The translations under genes were made by a program, and so were the position numbers. The notes under the pieces were generated by a model. The model made no database searches, was not told the DNA's origin, and was given only the letters and a program-made list of their open reading frames with translations. A DNA stretch of 64,000 nt from Janthinobacterium agaricidamnosum (GTDB lineage Bacteria > Pseudomonadota > Gammaproteobacteria > Burkholderiales > Burkholderiaceae_D), in NCBI RefSeq assembly GCF_003667705.1, contig NZ_CP033019.1, positions 434,001-498,000 of the forward strand, written 5' to 3'. Below are positions 25,102 to 33,339 of the stretch, piece after piece. Every line of letters begins with the position of its first letter. Position 1 is the stretch's first letter.

Positions 25102-25659
25102 TTATGCCGATTTCCAGAAGATGTAGTCGGCCTGGTAGGGCACCCATTGTTTGGCACCGACGGACTCCATGCCGCAGGGGCTGCTTGGCGCCACGCCGCC
25201 GCTGGTGGCCACGCGCTGGATGTAGCTGACGCCCTGCATGGCGCCGCTGCCCGTGGCCGGATTGGCTTTCACCAGCTGATACGGGATATTGCCCGCGCCG
25301 GCCGGTGCCACGGCCACTTGCGTCGCCGTCACTTTCGAGCCGTCCAGGTTGGCCCAGGTGGCGGGTGGTCCCACATACGTGCCCACTTGCATGCCGCTGC
25401 GGTCGTTCAGGGCCGCGTCCGGTCCCACGAAGACCCATTCATGGCCCGTCATGTCTTTCTTGGCCTTGCATTCGTAGGCGATCTTGCCCACGCCCACCGT
25501 CTGCATGGCGACCTGATGGCCATCGGGCACCTTGACGGCGTTCGGCAATTGTTCCTGCGAGTAGCGTGCGCTCATCGGTGCGCAGGCAGCCACGAGCAGG
25601 GCGGCGCACAGGACGGTGAGCGAGGGGGCGGTATGGCGTGGGGCGGTGGTGGCATGCAT
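25102..25659 (-). CDS. DUF3455 putative lipoprotein
   Basis: This 185-residue protein has a signal peptide ending in a lipobox-like LVAAC (Cys about 26). A DUF3455-type domain follows with PDGHQVAMQTVGVGKIAYECK, EWVFVGPDAAL and GPPATWANLDGSKV. Homologues are predicted secreted proteins of unknown role. It begins behind an AGGAG Shine-Dalgarno. It is placed to be the first gene of a DUF3455 - ECF sigma - anti-sigma unit, so it may be a target or sensor of that stress response. Confidence 0.8.
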   Translation of the reverse strand: MHATTAPRHTAPSLTVLCAALLVAACAPMSARYSQEQLPNAVKVPDGHQVAMQTVGVGKIAYECKAKKDMTGHEWVFVGPDAALNDRSGMQVGTYVGPPATWANLDGSKVTATQVAVAPAGAGNIPYQLVKANPATGSGAMQGVSYIQRVATSGGVAPSSPCGMESVGAKQWVPYQADYIFWKSA

Positions 25660-25748
25660 GGCAAGCTCCTGGTAGTTGGCTCAACCGGCTGGTTGATACC
25701 ATTACTACGCAGGGGCCGGCCATTTGGATGCAGCCAGGCAAAAATATT

Positions 25749-26096
25749 TTATGGCGGCGTTTCTTTTTTGCTGAAACGCTGCGCCAGCGCCAGCACGACG
25801 GGCATGGCGGTGGTGGCGTGCTTGAGCAGCGCGCCGCTGGCCCGCAGCAGCGGCAGGAAGCGGCGCGGGCGCACCAGCAGCAAACCCAGCACGGCGCCGC
25901 CCACCATCAGGGGAATTTTAAAACGCGTGGCCAGGGTGTGGCGCAGATTGCCGCCCGTTAAAGGTTCCAGCAATTGGCGTGTCTGCACGCCCAGGGCCAG
26001 GCGCTGCAGCGCGCATTCGGCCAGCAGCGCGTCACGTCGCTGCGCTAGGCTGGCGGCCGTGTGCACGTGCGACAGTTTGGTGGGATGCGTGGTCAT
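25749..26096 (-). CDS. YqjK-like small membrane-associated protein
   Basis: This 115-residue basic protein has an N-terminal helical region (SLAQRRDALLAECALQRLALG) and one hydrophobic stretch (LMVGGAVLGLLLVRP). It starts at ATG 26096 and overlaps the stop of the YqjE-like gene by four bases. Sequence alone would leave it hypothetical. Its position after DUF883 and YqjE-like genes matches the yqjD-yqjE-yqjK set of enterobacteria, so I call it YqjK-like. Confidence 0.65.
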   Translation of the reverse strand: MTTHPTKLSHVHTAASLAQRRDALLAECALQRLALGVQTRQLLEPLTGGNLRHTLATRFKIPLMVGGAVLGLLLVRPRRFLPLLRASGALLKHATTAMPVVLALAQRFSKKETPP

Positions 26097-26479
26097 GGCC
26101 GCTCCGATCCCCGGCGGGCCAGTAGTTGCAGCTCGTCCAGGTCTTTGTTCAGTTCGGAAAGTGTGAAGGACAGCAGTTTCGGCTTGCTGCGGAAACTGGC
26201 GCGCACGCCCAGCAGGGTGGCGACGGCGGCGACGATGAAGACGGCGGCCGTGATGGCGATGGCGGCGATGCGGTGCGTATCCCAGAACAGCACGATGACG
26301 AGGAATACGATCAAGACGAGGCCGACGAACAGGCACAGCAGCGCCAGCATGGCCAGCGCCAGATAGGACAGGAAGCGCAGCGACTCTTCTTCCATTTCCA
26401 CGGCCGCCAGGGCCAGACGGGTCTGGACGATGGCGGCGAGGGTCGCTGCGACTTGGGCGACATGGTGCATGATAGCCAT
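26093..26479 (-). CDS. YqjE-like holin-superfamily (phage_holin_3_6) membrane protein
   Basis: This 128-residue protein has two long adjacent membrane helices (about 37-66 and 70-92) flanked by charged amphipathic ends, as in YqjE/PF07332 proteins. AAAGG is well placed before ATG 26479. Such proteins are associated with stationary-phase inner-membrane complexes, not lysis. It sits between the DUF883 and YqjK-like genes. Confidence 0.82.
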   Translation of the reverse strand: MAIMHHVAQVAATLAAIVQTRLALAAVEMEEESLRFLSYLALAMLALLCLFVGLVLIVFLVIVLFWDTHRIAAIAITAAVFIVAAVATLLGVRASFRSKPKLLSFTLSELNKDLDELQLLARRGSERP

Positions 26480-26524
26480 ATGCTGCCTTTCGCGTCAGGA
26501 GACGGCGAATGCCGTCAATACTGT

Positions 26525-26881
26525 CTAACGGCGTGACGAGGAAAGCAGCAGGCCGAACAGCACGCCCACGACGGCGCCCGCACCCACGGCTTTCCATGGA
26601 TTGTCCTGCACGTATTCGTCGGTGGCCTTGGCCGCCTTCTTGGTACGTTCGAGCAAGTCTTCTTCCAGCTTGATCAAGTCTTTCTTGGCCGTTTCCAGGG
26701 TGGCGATGAACTTGTCCTTGACGGCTTTGACATTCTCGCCAGTCTGATCCTTGGCGCCATCGAGCCAGCCTTCCGCTTCATTGATGACGTTTTTCAGGTC
26801 GCCGACCAGTTTGTCGCGGGCCTTGTCGGCGTCGGCGAGGATGCTGTCGCTGCTGGATTTGCCGGTATGTATCGAGTTCAT
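26525..26881 (-). CDS. DUF883 (YqjD/ElaB-type) C-tail-anchored protein
   Basis: This 118-residue, highly charged amphipathic helical protein ends in a C-terminal membrane anchor with small-residue packing (VGAGAVVGVLFGLLLSSSRR). This is diagnostic of the YqjD/ElaB family. In E. coli YqjD binds ribosomes and anchors them to the inner membrane in stationary phase. GAGG precedes ATG 26881. It is the first gene of the yqjD-yqjE-yqjK-like unit. Confidence 0.88.
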   Translation of the reverse strand: MNSIHTGKSSSDSILADADKARDKLVGDLKNVINEAEGWLDGAKDQTGENVKAVKDKFIATLETAKKDLIKLEEDLLERTKKAAKATDEYVQDNPWKAVGAGAVVGVLFGLLLSSSRR

Positions 26882-26989
26882 GTATTACCTCATGGAAGTG
26901 AAACTGCACAGTGAAATACCAGTGTAGGCAGCTGCGGCCAGGCCTGTCTTGCGCCGCCTCAAGGGCTGCCGCGGCGCAAAGATCGTTGC

Positions 26990-27844
26990 TTAACGGAAAG
27001 CAATGTCCAGTACCACGCCCGCAAAGACCGCTGCTCCTAGCCAGTTATTATGCCGGAATGCCGCAAAACACGGCATACGCTCGCGTGCGCGGATCAGGGT
27101 GTAGTGATAAACGGCGCAGCCGGCCGCCACCAGCAAGCCGGCGACGAACCAGTAACGCAAGCCCAGATACCAGCCGCATGCCAGCCACAGCAGCAGGAAA
27201 ACGGCATAGCAGAACATGACGATGGCCACGTCGTAGCGGCCGAAGGTGATGGCCGAGGTCTTGATGCCGATTTTCAAGTCGTCGTCGCGGTCGACCATCG
27301 CATATTCCGTATCGTAGGCCACGGCCCAGAAGACATTCCCCAGCAGCAGCAGCCAGGCGACGACGGGCACGGAATCCGTGATGGCGGCAAAGCCCATGGG
27401 AATGCCGAAGCCGAAGGCGATGCCCAGATACGCTTGCGGAATCGCAAAGAAGCGCTTGAAGTAGGGATAGGTGCCGGCGATGATGACGGCCGCCACGGAC
27501 AGTTGCTTGGTCAGCGCATTCAGGGGCAGGATCAGGCAAAAGGCCAGCACGGTCAGCACGCTGGCCACGGCCAGCGCTTCCTTGCCGCTGATGCGTCCGC
27601 TGGTGATGGGACGGTCCGCCGTGCGCTTGACGAATTTGTCGATATCCTGGTCGGCGTAGTCGTTGATGGCGCAGCCTGCCGAGCGCATCAGGAAAGTGCC
27701 GAGAGTGAAGATGAGCAGCAGCCGCCAGTCCGGCACGCCTTGCTGCGCCAGCCACAGCGCGCACAGGGTAGGCCACAGCAGCAATACGGTACCGATAGGC
27801 TTGTCCAGCCGTATCAGGCGGAAATACAGCGCCAGCTTGTTCAT
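26990..27844 (-). CDS. ubiA: 4-hydroxybenzoate octaprenyltransferase
   Basis: This 284-residue polytopic membrane enzyme prenylates 4-hydroxybenzoate in ubiquinone synthesis. The first aspartate-rich motif appears as [19 protein letters not shown]. The second is [20 protein letters not shown]. About nine helices are visible. It lies 58 bases downstream of oxyR on the same strand and may share its transcript. Its octaprenyl substrate derives from the ispA pathway at the start of the window. Confidence 0.95.
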   Translation of the reverse strand: MNKLALYFRLIRLDKPIGTVLLLWPTLCALWLAQQGVPDWRLLLIFTLGTFLMRSAGCAINDYADQDIDKFVKRTADRPITSGRISGKEALAVASVLTVLAFCLILPLNALTKQLSVAAVIIAGTYPYFKRFFAIPQAYLGIAFGFGIPMGFAAITDSVPVVAWLLLLGNVFWAVAYDTEYAMVDRDDDLKIGIKTSAITFGRYDVAIVMFCYAVFLLLWLACGWYLGLRYWFVAGLLVAAGCAVYHYTLIRARERMPCFAAFRHNNWLGAAVFAGVVLDIAFR

Positions 27845-27902
27845 GGAAGACTCGATCTTGTTGAAGAGAAAGGTCGATTATCGCAAATAGTATGCAAATG
27901 TA

Positions 27903-28841
27903 CTATTCGTCGTCTTCGCACAAGGGGGTGATGCCAGGCAAGTTGCAGCCGGCGATGGCCGCGCACAGGGCGTCGATGGCCGCCTTGCGCGTAAAACTCT
28001 TGCGCCACAGCATCACTACCCGGCGCGATGGCACGGGGGTGGCGAAGGGCCGGTATTCGAGCATGCCGTCGGTGGCGTGCATATTGGCGACCGAGGCGCG
28101 CGGCAAGACCGTCAGGCCGATACCGCTGGCCACCATGTGGCGGATGGTTTCCAGAGAGGAACCTTCGAACGTGCGCTGCATGCCGTTGCCGGGCGAGGAA
28201 AAGCGCGCCATTTCGGGGCACACTTCCAGCACCTGGTCGCGGAAACAGTGGCCATTGCCCAGCAACAGCATGGTTTCCGATTTCAAATCCTGTGCGGCGA
28301 TTTTTTCACGCGCCGTCCACGGATGCTGGCGCGGCATGGCCACGACGAACGGTTCGTCATACAGTTCCTGCATGGCCATGCCGTGATCGGGCAGGGGCAG
28401 CGCCATGATGGCCACGTCCAGTTCGCCCTGGCGCAGCAATTCGAGCAGGCGAACCGTGAAGTTTTCCTGCAAAATCAAAGGCATCTGCGGTACCTGGTCT
28501 ATCATGGCCTTGACCAGCGGCGGCAGCAGGTAGGGGCCGATCGTATAGATCACGCCCAGGCGCAGGGGGCCGGCCAGCGGGTCCTTGTTCTGCTTGGCGA
28601 GTTCCTTGATGGCGGCCGTCTGTTCCAGCACGCGCTCGGCTTGCGCGATGATCTGCGCGCCCAGGGGTGTGACGGAGATTTCCGCGCCGCCCCGTTCGAA
28701 CAGGACCACGCCCAATTCGTCTTCGAGTTTCTTGATGGCCACTGACAGGGTGGGCTGGGCAACGAAACAGGCTTCGGCGGCGTGGCCGAAGTGCTTCGCT
28801 CGCGCGACTGCAACGATATATTTCAGTTCAGTCAGTGTCAT
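27903..28841 (-). CDS. oxyR: hydrogen-peroxide-sensing LysR regulator OxyR
   Basis: This 312-residue LysR-type activator has an N-terminal winged helix-turn-helix (TELKYIVAVARAKHFGHAAEACFVAQPTLS). Its redox cysteines are at positions 199 (NGHC) and 208 (EVCPE), matching the numbering of E. coli OxyR. The disulfide formed on peroxide exposure switches on catalase, peroxiredoxin and glutaredoxin genes. I start it at ATG 28841; a longer in-frame start is not family-like. The glutathione peroxidase in this window is a conceivable target but is not adjacent. Confidence 0.95.
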   Translation of the reverse strand: MTLTELKYIVAVARAKHFGHAAEACFVAQPTLSVAIKKLEDELGVVLFERGGAEISVTPLGAQIIAQAERVLEQTAAIKELAKQNKDPLAGPLRLGVIYTIGPYLLPPLVKAMIDQVPQMPLILQENFTVRLLELLRQGELDVAIMALPLPDHGMAMQELYDEPFVVAMPRQHPWTAREKIAAQDLKSETMLLLGNGHCFRDQVLEVCPEMARFSSPGNGMQRTFEGSSLETIRHMVASGIGLTVLPRASVANMHATDGMLEYRPFATPVPSRRVVMLWRKSFTRKAAIDALCAAIAGCNLPGITPLCEDDE

Positions 28842-28975
28842 AGGTTGATTGAAACACAGGAAGTACTTACTTGCAATGAATGAAAGGTGGCGCAAACGTG
28901 AAACTGTGGCGCCGATGGCGTATTGTAGCGGATCGCCCCCTATAATGCGGGAGCGGGCGGCGGAAGGAGGGGGCG

Positions 28976-29215
28976 ATGGAACTGCGGATGCAGGCGCTGG
29001 AAGCGGCGATCAATTACTGGCGTGCCCGGCAACCGGCGCGCGGCAATGAATATGCGCTGTCGCTGCCCGTCAGCCGCCTGGCCGGCGTGTATGCGCTGAT
29101 GATTTATTACCGGCAAGATCGCATCGCCGAAGAGGGCCTGGATCCTGCCGTTCTCGCCTTGATCGATGCCTGGCGCCGCCATGCCGCTGGCATCCAAGGC
29201 GATAGCCACGCCTGA
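28976..29215 (+). CDS. DUF3717 small protein
   Basis: This 79-residue soluble protein has the sequence pattern LEAAINYWRAR ... ALSLPVSRLAGVYALMIYY ... LIDAWRRH, which I recognise as the DUF3717 family found mainly in Burkholderiales. Its function is unknown. GGAGG lies six bases upstream of ATG 28976. It precedes rfaE2 by 33 bases. Confidence 0.8.
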   Translation: MELRMQALEAAINYWRARQPARGNEYALSLPVSRLAGVYALMIYYRQDRIAEEGLDPAVLALIDAWRRHAAGIQGDSHA

Positions 29216-29248
29216 GTGTGACCGTATTTAACCCAACAAGAGATATCC

Positions 29249-29731
29249 ATGCCTGAATTTGAAAACAAACTGTGCGGTCGTGACGAACTGCGTGCCCGCG
29301 CCGCGGCCCTGCCGAAACCGGTGGTCGTGACGAACGGCGTGTTCGACATTTTGCACCGCGGCCACGTGACGTATTTGGCGCAGGCGCGCGCGCTGGGCGC
29401 TTCGCTGATCGTTGCCGTGAATACTGATGCATCAGTGAAACGCCTGGGCAAGGGCGACGACCGTCCCCTGAACAGCTGCGAAGACCGCATGGCCGTGCTG
29501 GCCGCGCTGGAAGCGGTGAGCCTGGTCGTGCCGTTCTCGGAAGACAGCGCCCTGGAAGTGGTGCAGGAGATCGAACCGGAAATCTATGCCAAGGGCGGCG
29601 ACTACGACATGGCGGCCATCCCCGAAGGACGCGCCGTGCTGGCGTATGGCGGCCAGGCCGTGGCCATCGATTTCGCGCACGACCGCTCGACCACCAAGCT
29701 GTTGACGAAAGTGCGGACGCAGCAGGGCTGA
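29249..29731 (+). CDS. rfaE2: D-glycero-beta-D-manno-heptose 1-phosphate adenylyltransferase
   Basis: This 160-residue nucleotidyltransferase has the HxGH motif in NGVFDILHRGHVTYL and the C-terminal YAKGGDYDMAAIPE and RSTTKLL signature. It makes ADP-heptose from heptose 1-phosphate and ATP for lipopolysaccharide inner core. The kinase half (RfaE1) is a separate gene outside the window, as usual in betaproteobacteria. It ends 127 bases before the tubulin-like cluster. Confidence 0.93.
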   Translation: MPEFENKLCGRDELRARAAALPKPVVVTNGVFDILHRGHVTYLAQARALGASLIVAVNTDASVKRLGKGDDRPLNSCEDRMAVLAALEAVSLVVPFSEDSALEVVQEIEPEIYAKGGDYDMAAIPEGRAVLAYGGQAVAIDFAHDRSTTKLLTKVRTQQG

Positions 29732-29746
29732 GGACCGTCGTCAATG

Positions 29747-29775
29747 TTTCCATACAGATAAAAAGACGTTACTAT
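29747..29775 (+). promoter_or_regulatory. candidate promoter of the tubulin-like operon
   Basis: TTTCCA (29747-29752) and TACTAT (29770-29775), spaced by 17 bases, are a moderate sigma-70 match. They lie in the 127-base gap between rfaE2 and the first gene of the cluster. No terminator for rfaE2 is visible in this gap, so read-through is also possible. Confidence 0.35.
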
Positions 29776-29858
29776 GAGAACTGCCAGGGCTGCGACTTCG
29801 TTTCGACAGCCCCAGCACGTTACACCGTCTGATATGCATTGCTTGTCATAGAAAATAC

Positions 29859-31355
29859 ATGGATCATAAAACTTCTGGGGATTGGCCACTGCCCTCCGGC
29901 GCCTGGTACGTCGATGACGCGGGCGCGTGGAGCATGCAGCGCAGCGCGGACGGCCAGAATGTCTCGCCCTTGGTGAGCCAGGCCGATATCGGCAAGCTGA
30001 TGTTGGCGCGGCGCCTGCCGGCGGCGGCCGGCGCGCCCGTGCGGCAGTTTCCGCCCGAATTTGCGTTCGACCCCGCCTCGGGCGCGGCCTTGCAAGTGCC
30101 GCCCGAGGCGGCCGCCACGCCGTCCGGGGGGGCGCCTTGGGTTCCTCCTTTCGGCGCGCATCCCGTCAGCGACGTGCCGCCGGCCGGTCCGGCCGGCTTG
30201 CGCCAGGCCAGCGTACCGCTGAAGCTGGCTGACCAGCGTGCGCGCGAAGAGCATGCGCAAGCCGATGCCTCGCTGCCCATGCCGCCGCCCGGCGAATACG
30301 AATTCTTTTCCGCCCCGTTCGGCACGAGCGCGCCCGCGCTGCTGGCGCTCGACCCGCGCAAGGCCGTCTTGCACGCCTGGCTGCCCGCCTCGAAACGCTG
30401 GCTGGCGCTGGACCCCGACTATGGCAGCTTGCTGGCCGAATCGGACCTGGCCCACGGCGCCTGGCGCGCCGAGCTGGTGCCGGAATTCAATAGCGTGCTG
30501 GTCTTGCCGACCGGCCATGGCCTGGCCTGCATCCGTCCCGACGTGCCTTCGCTGAGCTACGTGGTCGAGCACGTGGGCGGCGCGCCGTGCATCGCCGCGC
30601 CTGTCTGGTTCCAGAGCCGCCTGTGGGCACCGCTGCGCGACGACGATGGCCGCATCCGCTTCGTCAACCTTGATGCGCAACAAAAGCCGGGCAGCGACGT
30701 GCTGCTAGACGGCGTGGTTGACCTGGGCACCGTCAGCGCCCCCGTCGCCTACAACCGCATGGCCGTGTGGCCCTGCGCCAACGGCCAGCTGCGCCTGCAA
30801 TTGCAGCCGGACGGCAACGTGGCCGCTTCGTTTACGCCCTGGCCCGAAGGGCTGGTGCCGCATTTCGAATTCGGCAGCCCGTACGTGTCGCGCGATGGCG
30901 GCCTGTGGCAGCTGTGCTTCGAGCGCAGCCGCGGCACCTATGTCTACGTGAAACTGGGCGCGCAATCCGAGCGGGCCGACGCGCTGGCGCCGCGCCTGTG
31001 TTCGGGCAGCTTCAATTACCGCTTCGCCGCCAAGCTGAAAACGGCGCCGTGGGAAGAACCGGAACACGGCGACGATGGCGGCAAGAACCAGGCCGTCATG
31101 CCCTTGCTGGAATCGGGCGGGGGCAGCAGCGTCTTTGGCGTCAAGTTCGCCACCAGCGCCGGCCTGTCGAGCGTGCTGCGCTCGAGCGAGCGCCTGGCGG
31201 CCCAGCTGGTGCAGGACGACGAGTTGCGCGAGACCGTGTTCCATACCTTTGCCGTCAGCGAGCCGTGGCGCGTGCGCCTGTTTGTGCATGAAGGCATGCT
31301 GTGGGCCTACCACCCGCTGCTGTCGCGCATCGATGGCTGGGCCTTGCAGGCATGA
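29859..31355 (+). CDS. uncharacterised protein, first gene of tubulin-like operon
   Basis: This 498-residue protein has no signal peptide and no membrane segment, so it is probably cytoplasmic. Residues 1-150 are rich in Pro and Ala and include GDWPLPSGAWYVDDAGAW. The rest has many Trp-containing, beta-rich segments (GGLWQLCFERSRGTYVYVKLG, PWRVRLFVHEGMLWAYHP) suggesting a propeller-like or beta-sandwich fold. I do not recognise the family. The stop codon overlaps the ATG of the next gene (ATGA), so the two are translationally coupled and probably function together. No clear Shine-Dalgarno precedes ATG 29859. Confidence 0.75.
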   Translation: MDHKTSGDWPLPSGAWYVDDAGAWSMQRSADGQNVSPLVSQADIGKLMLARRLPAAAGAPVRQFPPEFAFDPASGAALQVPPEAAATPSGGAPWVPPFGAHPVSDVPPAGPAGLRQASVPLKLADQRAREEHAQADASLPMPPPGEYEFFSAPFGTSAPALLALDPRKAVLHAWLPASKRWLALDPDYGSLLAESDLAHGAWRAELVPEFNSVLVLPTGHGLACIRPDVPSLSYVVEHVGGAPCIAAPVWFQSRLWAPLRDDDGRIRFVNLDAQQKPGSDVLLDGVVDLGTVSAPVAYNRMAVWPCANGQLRLQLQPDGNVAASFTPWPEGLVPHFEFGSPYVSRDGGLWQLCFERSRGTYVYVKLGAQSERADALAPRLCSGSFNYRFAAKLKTAPWEEPEHGDDGGKNQAVMPLLESGGGSSVFGVKFATSAGLSSVLRSSERLAAQLVQDDELRETVFHTFAVSEPWRVRLFVHEGMLWAYHPLLSRIDGWALQA

Positions 31356-32821
31356 AGGCGCGCTTACTGACCGTGGCTTGCGCCGCGTTTTTCAGCGCCG
31401 CCGCCGCGCAGGCGGCCGGCATCCAGCAAGCGTTTCTGGTGCAAAACTCGGGCTGGATGGAGCCGTTTTACACGGATGAGCATTCGCAGCTGAAAGCCCT
31501 GGTGGGCGCCGTGGCGCAGGCCGCTACAAACCCGTCCGACAAGGTCTACACCCTGGCCTTCAGCCAGAGCAGCGGCAGCAATGTGTCGCCAGCGCTGATC
31601 GGGCAAGGGCAGGGCGGCGCTGGCGTGGCGGGCCAGCTGGCCAATCTGGGCCTGGCGCGCAAGAGCGCCGGCGGCGCGCTGGCCGACACGGATTTTCAGG
31701 AAGCCGTGACCAAGACCATCACGGGCCCGTTTCAGTCCGCGTCCGGCATCGTGTGGATCTTTACCAATAACAAGAACAGCCCGAACAACGACAGCCAGAC
31801 GGCCGAGCGCAACCGCGATTTTTACCGCTTGCTGCACCTGGAACCGTCGATCACCAAGACGGTGGTGTTTCCGCTGCGCATGCCCGTGCAGGGCAAGCTG
31901 TACAGCGCCAAGGGCTTGATGGTGTATGCGCTCGCGTATGGCCAGCCCGCGTCCGAGGCGTTGACCCGCATCCTGGCCGAGGGCCGGCTGTCGCAAGTGC
32001 TGACGCGTCCGCCCGCGCGGCTGAAACCGGTGGACCAGGATGCCGTGCGCATCGTGCCCCAGTCCGTCAAGAACAGCGCCAACGTGCATGCCAGCCTGGG
32101 CCGCGACGGGCGCACCATCGTGCTCGACGTCGATGCGGCGAACCTGGTGCCGCAAGTGGTGCTGCAGGCGTCCTTGCAAAACATGTTTTTCCCGTACGTG
32201 ATCGACAGCGCCAGGGTGCACGCCAGCCTGGCGGGCCAGAACGCGCCGCTGCACGTTGCGCCAGATCAAATCCGCCAGCTGCAGCCGGGTGCCAGCCAGT
32301 CCGTGCAGGTGCAGTTCGCGTTGCCGATGGCGCAGATTCCGTCGCCGTGGTCGGCGCAGGCGATCGCCGCCATGGGCAAGCAGGTGTTGCTGCCCATGCA
32401 GGCGCAGGTGGGCCTGTCGGAACAGCGGCTGGCGCTGGCGTCCAGTTTTGGCAAGGATTTGCAGGAACTGTTTCCCGGCGATCCGATCTCCGGCATGTTC
32501 ACACCGCCCGACAGCGTGCGCGCGTCGCAGGCGACGATCCCGCTGCTGGTGCGCATCCAGTACCCGCTGCTGCCCGTGCTGGTGATACTCGGCGGCGTGC
32601 TGGCGCTCGTGCTGGGTTTGCTGGCGCTGGGTTTGCTGGGCACGCGCGCCACGCGCTACAAGGTGCTGGCCGACGGCGTGCAGCGGCAAGTGCTGCTCAA
32701 ACCCTTCAAAAGCGTGCAGATCCGCGACGATGACGGCCGCGACATTGGCGAACTCAAGCGTGGCCTGGGCAAGCCGGCCGTCGTGCGCGTGGCCGAAGGC
32801 CATACCCTGAGCCTGGCCTGA
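31352..32821 (+). CDS. exported vWA-like protein with C-terminal membrane anchor
   Basis: This 489-residue protein has a signal peptide (residues 1-22). A domain follows starting QQAFLVQNSGWMEPFY, which resembles the first strand and metal-site loop of von Willebrand A domains; a second strand with VWIFTNNKNSPNND comes later. The usual D-x-S-x-S metal motif is QNSGW here, so two of its ligands are replaced. Around residues 400-432 there is a membrane helix (LLPVLVILGGVLALVLGLLALGLL), followed by a cytoplasmic tail of about 55 residues with an SVQIRDDDGRDIGEL motif. It could link periplasm to cytoplasm in this system. The vWA assignment is inference from short motifs. Confidence 0.7.
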   Translation: MKARLLTVACAAFFSAAAAQAAGIQQAFLVQNSGWMEPFYTDEHSQLKALVGAVAQAATNPSDKVYTLAFSQSSGSNVSPALIGQGQGGAGVAGQLANLGLARKSAGGALADTDFQEAVTKTITGPFQSASGIVWIFTNNKNSPNNDSQTAERNRDFYRLLHLEPSITKTVVFPLRMPVQGKLYSAKGLMVYALAYGQPASEALTRILAEGRLSQVLTRPPARLKPVDQDAVRIVPQSVKNSANVHASLGRDGRTIVLDVDAANLVPQVVLQASLQNMFFPYVIDSARVHASLAGQNAPLHVAPDQIRQLQPGASQSVQVQFALPMAQIPSPWSAQAIAAMGKQVLLPMQAQVGLSEQRLALASSFGKDLQELFPGDPISGMFTPPDSVRASQATIPLLVRIQYPLLPVLVILGGVLALVLGLLALGLLGTRATRYKVLADGVQRQVLLKPFKSVQIRDDDGRDIGELKRGLGKPAVVRVAEGHTLSLA

Positions 32822-32865
32822 TAACGATTTCCTTTTAAACTATTCAAATCCACCAGAGGCATACC

Positions 32866-33303
32866 ATGGCGCAAGAGACTCCCAAAGACAACAGCGGTTT
32901 TACCCTGCCGGCCCCCGCATCCGCGCCGCCGGCCGCCGATGCGCCGGGCGCACCAGCATCCACCACGGCCACCACCGAAGCTGCGCCCGCGTTGGACGCC
33001 GCCGCCACGACCGACACCTCGTCGCGCGACACGCTGATCGGCGGCGTCGTGCTGTTGCTGCTGTTCGTAGCCTTTTTCTTTGCCAAGAATGCCTATGCGA
33101 ATGGCCTGGTGGCCAAGCGCGTGCCGCCGAACAAGGCCAATGCCTCGGGCTGGTGGCTGTTCATCTTCCTGGCCAGCCTGGCGACCGGTGTCGTGCTGGC
33201 GGCCGTGAATGCCCATAAATTCCTCGCGCCGCTGTTCATGGGACCGCTGGTGCTGGTGGGCCTGGTCGCGTTACTGTTGACCTTTACTTCCAGCCGCCGC
33301 TAA
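32866..33303 (+). CDS. small polytopic membrane protein of tubulin-like operon
   Basis: This 145-residue protein starts with about 55 residues rich in Pro, Ala and Thr. Three predicted membrane helices follow (near 57-73, 95-114 and 120-140), and it ends in SSRR. The first helix is followed by FAKNAYANGLVAKRVPPNK. No family is recognised. It lies 44 bases after the vWA-like gene and 36 before the tubulin-like gene, and probably anchors or partners the latter at the inner membrane. Confidence 0.72.
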   Translation: MAQETPKDNSGFTLPAPASAPPAADAPGAPASTTATTEAAPALDAAATTDTSSRDTLIGGVVLLLLFVAFFFAKNAYANGLVAKRVPPNKANASGWWLFIFLASLATGVVLAAVNAHKFLAPLFMGPLVLVGLVALLLTFTSSRR

Positions 33304-33339
33304 GAATACGCCGTTGCACGCATCATCGAAGGAATCACC

